DNA from: Flavobacterium limi
GTDB lineage: Bacteria; Bacteroidota; Bacteroidia; Flavobacteriales; Flavobacteriaceae
Direction of reading: 5' to 3'
DNA: 64,000 nucleotides
Assembly: GCF_010645075.1 (NCBI RefSeq)
Contig: NZ_JAADZV010000011.1
Coordinates: 1-64,000, forward strand
Within the stretch, counting starts at the first letter, position 1, and the number at the start of each line of letters is the position of its first letter. This document shows positions 1-7,711 of this stretch, in pieces. Both the position numbers and the translations under genes were made by a program. The notes below the pieces were generated by a model that saw only the letters and a list, made by a program, of their open reading frames with translations, had not been told where the DNA came from and searched no databases.

Positions 1-76
1 TCAGGTGGTCACTTTGCTACGGAACGCGTGGTCAATTTACTCCGGAATTAGGTGGTCAAATTGACCGGTTTTTCCA
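1..76. mobile_element. End of an IS21-like insertion sequence (partial)
   Basis: Three near-identical direct repeats starting with GTGGTCA lie at about 5, 28 and 52, spaced 23-24 bases apart, each followed by a T-rich stretch and a CGG-containing core. The block ends in TTTCCA at 76, exactly where the sequence becomes homologous to the toxin fragment repeated at 1157. Multiple subterminal repeats of this kind are typical of IS21-family (istA/istB) ends in Bacteroidota. The transposase genes would lie before the window. I infer that the element inserted into, or recombined at, an RHS toxin gene. The family call rests on the repeat pattern only. Confidence 0.55.
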
Positions 77-481
77 AATGACTTTAAAAGTATTTTAAAA
101 CATGAAATATTTCATGTGGATGATAATAATTATAAAAAGGAAAATCCAAATTTCGTACCTAAACACTTTTTAGAAACTCATGCCGATGTATATATAAAAG
201 CAGCAAAAGATCCTTCATACAAAGACACTAGTCTTGGTTTTAGAATTGAAAATGCCGGTTCTTTTGCCAATTATTTATTAAATATGGATAAAAGCGTAGT
301 GCCTGGTTATACAAGGGATTTAATTGCAAAAAAAATAAACGAATTCAATAAAAATGATACAGATGTTAAAGTCATAATTTATGATCTTTATCAACAAAAA
401 GGTAGTCTAAAATTAGTAATAGGATGGGGAGGTAAAGGAGAAACAACTGATTTAATAGAAATGACTTTGCTCGATAACTAA
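65..481 (+). pseudogene. Orphan RHS-type toxin C-terminus, HExxH metallopeptidase (copy 1, 5'-truncated)
   Basis: The reading frame is open from just after a stop at 62-64 and has no credible start. A GTG at 116 would give 121 residues but would cut off the motif HEIFH encoded at 101-115, a zinc-metallopeptidase HExxH site. A further ETHADVYIKA segment about 25 residues later could give the third zinc ligand. The domain is near-identical to the copy at 1157-1554. It lacks any RHS core, so it looks like a displaced toxin tip, cut by the insertion-sequence end at 76. Upstream sequence outside the window could still supply a fused start. The lipoprotein gene 15 bases downstream is its likely immunity partner. 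Confidence 0.6.
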
Positions 482-496
482 AAACATTTTTAATTA

Positions 497-934
497 ATGA
501 ATAAAACAATTTTAACACTGTTAGTGATATTGTGCATATCATGCAGCAAGAAAAAAGAAACAGAATCTATATTTATAGCTGAGAAAGACGAATACTGGGT
601 ACACCATGATTATTGCTACAATACTGGGGGCAACTGTTTCCATTTTAATGAAAATGGAAGTTATGACAGGTTCTTGGTAACATCTACAGCTTTTAGGCTA
701 GCTAACAATGATGGTGATTTAATAAATGATCCAGGAACCTGGTCTATCAAAAATGACTCTACATTTGTTTGGGACAAAGGGGTATTTAAAATCGAAAAAA
801 TTACAAAAAAGCAAATTTTATTGTCTTATTACCATTACGAGTCAAAGGGTATAAAATGCTTTGTAAGGTTATCAAAATGGATACAAACACCACAAGGACC
901 CAAGCCAGTAGATTCACTGGATAATGTTAAGTAG
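497..934 (+). CDS. Lipoprotein, putative immunity protein to the upstream metallopeptidase toxin
   Basis: A 145-residue protein with a hydrophobic N-terminus ending in a lipobox-like CISC (Cys16), so probably lipid-anchored outside the inner membrane. The mature part has a CYNTGGNCF motif and aromatic-rich strands. It resembles the protein at 1535-1993 throughout, including the near-invariant GTWSIKNDSTF segment. It starts 15 bases after the toxin tip and is followed by a hairpin terminator, the usual toxin-immunity layout. The family is not one I recognise by name. The immunity role is inferred from position, from co-duplication with the toxin, and from its predicted envelope location. Confidence 0.6.
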   Translation: MNKTILTLLVILCISCSKKKETESIFIAEKDEYWVHHDYCYNTGGNCFHFNENGSYDRFLVTSTAFRLANNDGDLINDPGTWSIKNDSTFVWDKGVFKIEKITKKQILLSYYHYESKGIKCFVRLSKWIQTPQGPKPVDSLDNVK

Positions 935-1041
935 GTAATTATGTGGTCATCTTACAAAAAAGTAACTCAACTGGTGATAGTTTGCAACGATTACCTACTT
1001 AATTTATAGAAAAAAGACAGCGCTTACAACTCCTTTAACTA

Positions 1042-1078
1042 AAAACAGAAGTGTCTTCTAGAAGTTCACTTCTGTTTT
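1042..1078. terminator. Hairpin terminator after toxin-immunity copy 1
   Basis: A 12-base perfect stem (AAAACAGAAGTG paired with CACTTCTGTTTT) surrounds a 13-base loop that can itself pair. A-rich and T-rich flanks make it usable in both directions. The same hairpin recurs at 2317-2355 after copy 2. Confidence 0.75.
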
Positions 1079-1084
1079 CCTACA

Positions 1085-1554
1085 CGCATACACCACCCGG
1101 AACTCATAATATATTTAAATTCAAACGGTGGTTTTAACAAATATCTGGATAATGTCAATGACTTTAAAAGTATTTTAAAACATGAAATATTTCATGTGGA
1201 TGATAATAATTATCAGAAGAATCATCCAGAGTTCAAACATAAAAATAAATTAGAAGTTCACGCCGATGTATATATAAAAGCAGCCAACGACCCTACATAC
1301 AAATATACTAGTCTTGGTTTTAGAATTCAAAATGCCGGTTCTTTTGCCAATTATTTATTAAATATGGATAAAACGCAGCATCAGATATTACACGTGATGT
1401 AATTGCAAAAAAAATAAACGAATTCAATAAAAATGATACAGATGTTAAAGTCATAATTTATGATCTTTATCAGCAAAAAGGTGGTCTAGATCTAAAAGTA
1501 GAGTACGACGGTAAACTATCAGATTACATTAAATATGAAAAAATCAATGAATAA
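1085..1554 (+). pseudogene. Orphan RHS-type toxin C-terminus, HExxH metallopeptidase (copy 2, frameshifted)
   Basis: The frame is open upstream without a proper start and reads NGGFNKYLDNVNDFKS before HEIFH at 1181-1195. It follows copy 1 closely until about 1375, where one A is missing from a run of A and the frame stops at 1402. Restoring the base gives a continuation matching copy 1 (AKKINEFNKNDTDVKV and onward) to a stop at 1554, overlapping the next gene. So this is one toxin domain broken by a one-base deletion. The GTG at 1196 is not a real start because it falls directly after the zinc motif. It is the likely partner of the lipoprotein at 1535-1993. Confidence 0.65.
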
Positions 1555-1993
1555 AATTTTTATACTACTGTTAATGATTTTAAGTATATCATGCGGTAAA
1601 AGAAATGAAATAGAATCTATATTTATAGCGAATAAAGATGAATACTGGCAACATTATGATTATTGTTATAATACTGGAGGTAATTGTTTTAAATTTAAAA
1701 AAGATGATACTTGTGATTTATATTTAATGTTCAATGACAAACCATTTTTTAGATTATTCAATAGTGACGGTGATGTGGTAAATGACCCTGGAACTTGGTC
1801 TATAAAAAATGATTCCACATTTATCTGGGATAAAGAGGTCTTTAAAATAGAAAAACTCACAAAAAATGAAATTTTATTGTCTTATTCAGATTATGAGATA
1901 AAAGGTAAAAAATGTTATGTAAGGTTATCAAAATGGGCAAAGACGCCTCAAGGACCAAAACATTTGGGTGTGGAAAATAACGCAAAAGAATAA
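1535..1993 (+). CDS. Lipoprotein, putative immunity protein (copy 2)
   Basis: 152 residues, with a signal sequence ending in SISC and a lipid-attachment Cys. It is homologous along its whole length to the protein at 497-934, sharing CYNTGGNCF, NDPGTWSIKNDSTF and a C-terminal KTPQGPK stretch. An ATG at 1547 gives the N-terminus that matches the sister protein best; the ATG at 1535 adds four residues. The start overlaps the end of the toxin frame (stop 1552-1554), as expected for a translationally coupled pair. The function is inferred from context. Confidence 0.6.
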   Translation: MKKSMNKIFILLLMILSISCGKRNEIESIFIANKDEYWQHYDYCYNTGGNCFKFKKDDTCDLYLMFNDKPFFRLFNSDGDVVNDPGTWSIKNDSTFIWDKEVFKIEKLTKNEILLSYSDYEIKGKKCYVRLSKWAKTPQGPKHLGVENNAKE

Positions 1994-2049
1994 TTAAATT
2001 GCGAAGCTATCTTAGAGTGATAGTCTTCTTTATTTAAAAATATTCTATA

Positions 2050-2176
2050 ATATCTTTAAACTCAAACGGTGGTTTTAACAAATGAAGAAAATAGCAAGCA
2101 GATAAATCTTGTTGAGATTAGTGAAATGCTTAAAGCAGAACCAATGGGGCGAGAATGGCTGGGTGGCACGATTTAG
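2050..2176 (+). pseudogene. Remnant of a third toxin cassette
   Basis: The stretch 2058-2083 repeats the sequence before toxin copy 2 (NGGFN in the toxin frame) and then breaks off at a TGA. Another frame continues for about 30 codons (QINLVEISEMLKAEPMGREW) to a stop at 2174-2176, which is unlike anything else in the window. It looks like the tail of a different toxin domain joined to the shared flank by recombination. No start is visible. The spacer 2177-2316 holds no gene I can support. Confidence 0.4.
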
Positions 2177-2316
2177 TAAAGTAGTGGATAAAGATGAGAT
2201 TATATAATCATACTACACCCCACTGGCACTCGTTTCCCTATGGCTCTAGTGCTTGTTTTCAACGAGTACCTACTTAAATTTATAGAAAAAAGGCAGCGTT
2301 TACAACGCCATTAACT

Positions 2317-2355
2317 AAAAACAGAAGTGTCTTTAAGAGTACACTTCTGTTTTTT
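2317..2355. terminator. Hairpin terminator after toxin-immunity copy 2
   Basis: A 14-base stem (AAAAACAGAAGTGT with ACACTTCTGTTTTT) is followed by a run of T, an intrinsic terminator for rightward transcription. It is homologous to the hairpin at 1042-1078. Confidence 0.8.
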
Positions 2356-2497
2356 TTTTATAATATTTTGAAATCAACATATTTGATAAAAGATTTTGGC
2401 TTTTAAGATTTATTACAACTTTGAAGGAAGTTTCTGTAAGCAGGTAAAATATTAAATCAATTACAACAACTAATAAACGGTACTGCTTTTCTTCTTT

Positions 2498-2821
2498 TCA
2501 ACTAACTAATTTACTTTTATACAAATCAAATTCATAACTAAAAATGTCAAGTACGAGTTCGTGGATTAAATCCGGATGACATAAATAAGGCCCTTCTTCT
2601 AATACCCGGTCCGGAAAACTATCAGAAAACTTACCACAAATACTGAGATTATTAATAACTACAAATTTTGAATTATCGTTTGTTAACTTTATCCTGAAAT
2701 ATCCATACAGATTATCCCTGTATTCAACAGATAAAATTTCAAAAATAAAATTCGTTAATGCTCCGTGTTTATCTGAGAAGTATCCCATGTTTTCTAAACT
2801 TTCATTTTTTATTATTGCCAT
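2498..2821 (-). CDS. Hypothetical protein, 107 residues
   Basis: I do not recognise this protein. It has no signal peptide or membrane segment and is rich in Asn, Asp and aromatic residues, with alternating hydrophobic strands and an acidic C-terminal half (HPDLIHELVLDIFSYEF). It lies on the reverse strand about 130 bases downstream of a small reverse-strand regulator-like gene, next to the toxin cassettes, so it may be an accessory or orphan immunity gene. Base composition is as AT-rich as its surroundings. Moderate confidence that it is expressed. Confidence 0.45.
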   Translation of the reverse strand: MAIIKNESLENMGYFSDKHGALTNFIFEILSVEYRDNLYGYFRIKLTNDNSKFVVINNLSICGKFSDSFPDRVLEEGPYLCHPDLIHELVLDIFSYEFDLYKSKLVS

Positions 2822-2954
2822 AATACCGGATTTATTTGATTTGTAACTTTGATAATTAATCCTGATTAGATTTGTATTACTTTTTCAAACACAATTCAGA
2901 TTTTTAAACTTATATAATTTCCTTTCTGCATAATTTATATTTATAACTTAAAAT

Positions 2955-3218
2955 CTATATCTTTTTGCTGAAAATTTCTTTTCTGCGTAATGTGATTTCA
3001 GTTTCTTCGTATAATCTTTTTTGATACAATTCAATGATTGCTTCCTCGATATCATTATTCGTATTTCTGCCATTAAAAACATGAGTGATATAAGAATTGC
3101 TAAAAGGAAGCCCTTTTTTGTTCCAGATCTCTTTCTCTTCTAAAAGCATTTTAACCTCTTTTGAGTAGCCTGTTTTAAAGACTTTCTTCATTTTATTTCT
3201 TTGTGCGGCTGTAATCAT
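2955..3218 (-). CDS. Small putative DNA-binding regulator, 87 residues
   Basis: A basic protein whose central segment (GLPFSNSYITHVFNGRNTN) resembles the helix-turn-helix recognition region of small Bacteroidota phage-type regulators, in which a Ser-x-x-Tyr-x-x-x-Val-x-x-Gly-Arg pattern is common. It is divergent from the repressor-like gene at 3345 across a 126-base region carrying two palindromes. By analogy with Cro/CI pairs the two may control each other. The family is inferred from the motif only. Confidence 0.5.
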   Translation of the reverse strand: MITAAQRNKMKKVFKTGYSKEVKMLLEEKEIWNKKGLPFSNSYITHVFNGRNTNNDIEEAIIELYQKRLYEETEITLRRKEIFSKKI

Positions 3219-3293
3219 AGATAAGTTTTATTTGAATCATATAATTATTGTATTTTTACTACGATTTTACTACGAAGTAACTATTTCAAATAT

Positions 3294-3331
3294 ATATCAT
3301 TTATTGATATATTGTATCATTTTTAATACAA
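3294..3331. promoter_or_regulatory. Two adjacent palindromes, candidate operators
   Basis: ATATCA-N5-TGATAT at 3294-3310 and TTGTAT-N8-ATACAA at 3312-3331 lie back to back, immediately before the repressor-like gene at 3345 and inside the divergent promoter region. Their position and symmetry suit binding by a dimeric repressor. AT-rich palindromes can arise by chance. Confidence 0.4.
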
Positions 3332-3344
3332 AAATATAAAAAAA

Positions 3345-3719
3345 ATGCAAACAGAAGGCGAAAGATTACGCTATTATATTGAAAGCAAAGAAGTTAACCT
3401 TAGGCAGTTCTGTATAGAAAATGATATATTATACACCTCTTTGCATCCAATTTTAACGAATTCGAGGTCACTGGGAATGAATATTTTGAAAAAAATTATG
3501 CAGGTTTATCCTAATTTAAACATAAACTGGGTTTTGACCGGCATGGGTGACATGGAAATTGCAGAAGATGAAAATAACGTTTTGCGTGACCCAAATTCAG
3601 TTTATCAAAACTCAGATCCCGGATATGTAGCTTTCTTAAAATACTTTGACAAAGAGGCCACTACAGATAAAATTATCGCCCTGATCGAAAAGAAATTAGA
3701 GGATAAGAAAAAGAAATAA
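3345..3719 (+). CDS. Phage-repressor-like helix-turn-helix regulator
   Basis: 124 residues. The N-terminal 60 residues carry a HTH of the kind seen in Bacteroidota phage CI-like regulators (GERLRYYIESKEVNLRQF), followed by the characteristic NLNINWVLTGMGDME segment. A short acidic linker and a Lys-rich C-terminal helix follow. There is no S24 peptidase domain, so it cannot self-cleave like CI or LexA. It is divergent from the small gene at 2955-3218 and followed by a perfect hairpin terminator. Possibly a relic of a mobile element or a regulator of the neighbouring toxin locus. Confidence 0.7.
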   Translation: MQTEGERLRYYIESKEVNLRQFCIENDILYTSLHPILTNSRSLGMNILKKIMQVYPNLNINWVLTGMGDMEIAEDENNVLRDPNSVYQNSDPGYVAFLKYFDKEATTDKIIALIEKKLEDKKKK

Positions 3720-3776
3720 TAAGGATAATTTTTATATTTCACAAAATAATTATTATTCTTTAGTCTTGAACTACAC

Positions 3777-3809
3777 AAAAGCCAGAAAGATTTGATCTTT
3801 CTGGCTTTT
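3777..3809. terminator. Perfect hairpin terminator after the regulator
   Basis: A 15-base perfect stem (AAAAGCCAGAAAGAT with ATCTTTCTGGCTTTT) and a TTG loop, with T-rich sequence following, located 58 bases after the stop codon. Confidence 0.85.
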
Positions 3810-4350
3810 ATTTAATAATCAAACTGCTGTAATTAGTATTGATCCTTATTCGAAAAACATTCAGTAAATAGATTACAAGCACTATATCTTATTAGAATTA
3901 TCTTTAAGCGATATACGAAATCTTTAGAATTGAATATTTTATTCATTTGTAACATTAAAAAACTTCATTTTATTTAAACCAATAATCCATTTAGCAGAAT
4001 ACAAATTATTGTATAGAAAAGAAATAGCTTGAAATAAGAACCTTCAATATTTCAGATTAATATTATTTTTCCTCTTAAAAAAATATTTAATTAATAAACT
4101 GAAATACAGGTTCTTACGAATTAATTTAAAGTTTTAAAACATTTAAAGTTTTTTTTGTTCAAAATTTATAAGTTTTTTTTTATTAATTAGCGTGGTTTTC
4201 ACACTTATTAGCTTGCTGAAATTATTGGATAATAAACATTTAAATCCTTAAAAAATTATCCATGTACTTTCAGAAACATTAGAACCACAAGAAATATTAG
4301 TCTTTTAATCAAATTAGAGGAAAATTTAATTAATAAAAAAACTACAATTT
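3810..4350. other. AT-rich intergenic region upstream of the RHS genes
   Basis: About 540 bases without a supportable gene, with long A and T runs (several T tracts near 4150-4180). It presumably carries the promoter for the RHS partner gene at 4351, but I could not find a clear TAnnTTTG box at a sensible distance. Confidence 0.5.
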
Positions 4351-7300
4351 ATGATAAAAAACAGCTCTTTTCTTTCGAAAACTAACTTTTCGCTAATCTT
4401 TAGAAATCAATGTCCACTTACCCGATTGACAAGTACTTTAATTATTATGTTTTTTTTATTCTTAAAGAACGAAAAAGTTTCTGCACAATATACTGGACAT
4501 GAACAGTTCAATATATATACGCCAAATACTTATTCTCTTGGCCAATATGGTGACATCCCCGTTAATTTGTCCTTAGGAATACCTCAGATTAATATACCGA
4601 TAACTAAATTTTCAGACAAGGACATCGATCTGGATATATCACTATCATACCACGCATCTGGCATTAAGGTAGATGAGGAAGCTTCTTGGGTCGGTTTGGG
4701 CTGGGCCTTAAATGCCGGAGGGGTAATTACAAGGGAAATTAGGGGACTTCCTGACGGGTATGCATATACAGGAAATTTGCAGAACAGGACTTCTATTCCA
4801 GATTGCGGTAATTGCTATGATGCTGTTTCAACAGAGAATTATTGTCGTCAAATTAAGCAAAATCTAAGGGATGGAGCTTTAAATATAACGGATAATGGCT
4901 CAGATATATTCTATTATAATTTCAATGGAAAAGCAGGTAGATTTTTTTTTGATGGAGCGGGTAATGCAACTTTTACCCAATATGAAGATTTTAAGGTTCA
5001 GTTTGTATCTGATGGAGAAACCCGCGTAGGATATGTAGGGGGAGATTTTATCATTACTGATGAACGTGTTTTGTCTATGAATTCAAGGATCATGAGACGG
5101 TAAGCGATAATAATCATTATGGGGATACATCTATAAGTGCTTGGTATCTTTCCAAAATAACAAGTCCTTCTGGAGGAGTGCTTACATTCCAATATACAGA
5201 GGGAGGTAAAGTATCTTCAGCATATCAGAAAAGATGCCATAGTGAGGCATATTTTGTGATCAACGGATTCACACCTACTTATTCTATTCCGAACCAGTAT
5301 ACAAACACATGTATTACTTATGACTCCAATATTCACGGGATTGTTCTTGAGAAAATCACGAGCTCTTCTGGTAATTACCTAGAGTTTGTTACCTCTCCTA
5401 ATGTAAGGCTGGATAGTGAATCTATGGCCAACAATCAACTTGATTTTATTATATTGAAGAACAGTAAAAATCAACAGGTAAAAAAATTCCGTTTTAATTA
5501 CAGTTACTTCGAAGCAAATAACTCCAAGAAAATTGGAGGAGAGTTTGGTACTGGAATCCATTGCCTTAATTATCGCTTAAGACTGGACACGTTTCGCGAA
5601 ATAGGTTTGGATGGTAGCGAACAAAGTCCTTATCGGTTTGAATATTTTGGTGATAACGACCCGTTAACTAACGATCCTTATACGCTCCCTTACCGCCTGT
5701 CTCCTTGTCAGGATCATTTTGGCTATTATAATAATAGTTATAACCAAACAATTTTTCCCAATAATGCAGAGAATAATCCTTTTCGCATCGATGACTGGTC
5801 CTTAACTAGTTCCGGTGATTATAATGGCGGAGGCCCCAGTTTTGCCTATGGCATAAGCAATGGAGGTACAAGGGAGCCAGATGCGGAAGCATCAAAGGCC
5901 TGTGTTTTAAATAAAATCATATTTCCTACCAGTGGTTACACATCTTTTGAATTCGAAACACATCCGATAAATTATGACAATTGGCATTATTCATGGCCGA
6001 TAGCCGGAGGCCTAAGGGTCAAAAAAATTGAAACAAAAGAAGGTCCCGGCTCTGCTCCTATGATAAAAAACTATGAATATCCTGATTACATGTCCTCTGA
6101 AAAATGTAGAGCAGCAGACAATCCGTATTACACTTGGTACGATACGGGTTTCACGGAATCCCCTCCTCGGGAAGGAGATTGGACAGCATTAGCCGCTTTT
6201 GGAGTTCCCTCCCATTTATCCATAAACAATAAGTTTATAGTCCATGTTAAAGGAGCCTCTCAATATAGACTTGGAGCAGGAACGAACGCTGTCTACACTA
6301 CTGTTAAGGAATTCTCGCCCGGTAACGGCTCTTGCATTTATCATTTTAGCTTTGCTCCCGACTTAGAATCTGGTGGATGGTCCGATCACGATGGAGTACC
6401 GACACCTGGATCGTTTTACTCGGCATTGGTTCAAACAGAAGATATCTATGCTTACGCAACTAGGCTTCCACCACATTTTGATTATAAATCTATTTCTTCC
6501 TGTACGTTTCCTTTTCCAAATTTTGTTAACAATGATTGGCGGCGCGGTCATCTTTTATCTAAAGAAACTTACTCAGAAAATGATGTATTATTGTCTCAGG
6601 AATCTACCATATACGACATCCATGCTCTTAAGGCGGTTCCTACTTACAAAGTAACATCATTTGGTGATGAAATTGCATATTACTATGCCCGATCTTACGA
6701 TATAGGTGGTATGGCTAAACCTATCACGCAGATTACAAAAACTTACAATAGTGATGGCAGTTATATAGAAATAAAAAAAGAGTTTGACTATAATTCTACT
6801 TACCACAAGCAACTGACAGAGAGCAGGGAATACACTAGCAAGGGAGATACAATTGCTACAAAATATTATTATCCAACTGAGTATGGTACTTCACTCTCCG
6901 CTTTGAAAGATAAAAATATCCTTTCTCCTGTGGATGTTCGTAGTTATCGTAATGCTAAGTTTATTTCTGGTAAGCAAGTTCAGTATGGAGTTAATGGTTT
7001 GCCTTTAACAATATACAGTGCGGAGACGAAAAGTACAGATATTGCTTTTAATCCACAATCTCCATACACTTTTAGCAATAAACTCTCAAACACCTATAAT
7101 CTTAACAACACTCTGAAAAGTCAAACGATTACCGACGGAATCACTAATGTATATCTTTGGGGTTATAATGGCCAGTATCCTGTTGCGAAGATCGTAAACA
7201 GCGATTACGCAACGGTAAGTTCCATAATAACACAGACGCAGATAGATAATGCAGTAACCAGTGGAGAAATTGCATTACGTGCATTATTGGATACACTCCG

Positions 7301-7493
7301 AACTTCTCCATTAATGAAGAATACCCAAATTACAACATATACCTACAAACCTCTGGTTGGGATGACTAGCATGACTGATGAGAAGGGAATGACAACATAT
7401 TACGAGTATGACGAGTTCCAGAGATTGAAAAACGTTAAGGATCAGCAGACAAATATCCTTAGCAGCAATGTTTACCACTATAAACAGCCCTAG
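4351..7493 (+). pseudogene. RHS/YD-repeat partner protein, split by a frameshift
   Basis: Two consecutive frames (4351-5103 and 5178-7493) form one protein of about 1,047 residues. At about 5068 one G is missing; inserting it turns the aberrant end of the first frame into a continuous GFVYEFKDHETVSDNNHYGD that runs into the second. The N-terminus has a signal-like hydrophobic segment ending near SAQ. The body is like its neighbour at 7712 (QYGDIPVNLS, ISLSYHASGIKV, GWALNAGG), and the C-terminus has a YD-repeat tail (YYEYDEFQRLKNVKD). It is probably a secreted surface partner of the RHS core protein. As sequenced it is broken. Confidence 0.75.
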
Positions 7494-7560
7494 TATATAA
7501 AGTTTGATAATTAGAACAGTTGTAATAAAATAACTTTAAGGAAGTATATCAAATTTAAAT

Positions 7561-7592
7561 AAAATGAGCTGATATTTAATTAGGCTCATTTT
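7561..7592. terminator. Hairpin terminator between the two RHS partner genes
   Basis: Stem AAAATGAGC paired with GCTCATTTT around a 14-base loop, followed by T-rich sequence, about 70 bases after the first partner gene. Confidence 0.65.
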
Positions 7593-7711
7593 ATTTAAAT
7601 TAATTATCTCAGATATGCGAAAAATGTTCTGTGATTTTTTTGTCCTTCGTCCTTTTACTTTTTAGAATCTTTTGATTTAAAAATATTTAATAAAAATGAC
7701 AAACTCATATT

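Larger units (their letters stand above)
77..2355 (+). repeat. Tandem duplication of a toxin-immunity-terminator cassette
   Basis: Unit A (77-1078) and unit B (about 1157-2355) have the same order: HExxH toxin tip, lipoprotein gene, a spacer beginning ACCTACTT with a downstream AACAGAAGTG hairpin. The toxin DNA is nearly identical over about 60 bases at its start, while the lipoprotein genes have diverged to clearly related but different proteins. A 25-base segment ending GGTGGTTTTAACAAAT precedes unit B (about 1118-1142) and recurs at 2058-2083, where a third broken unit begins. Confidence 0.7.

Noticed and set aside
5178..7493. A separate gene starting at 5178
   Set aside because: The frame is the continuation of the gene at 4351 after a one-base loss, and its start has no signal peptide or promoter.
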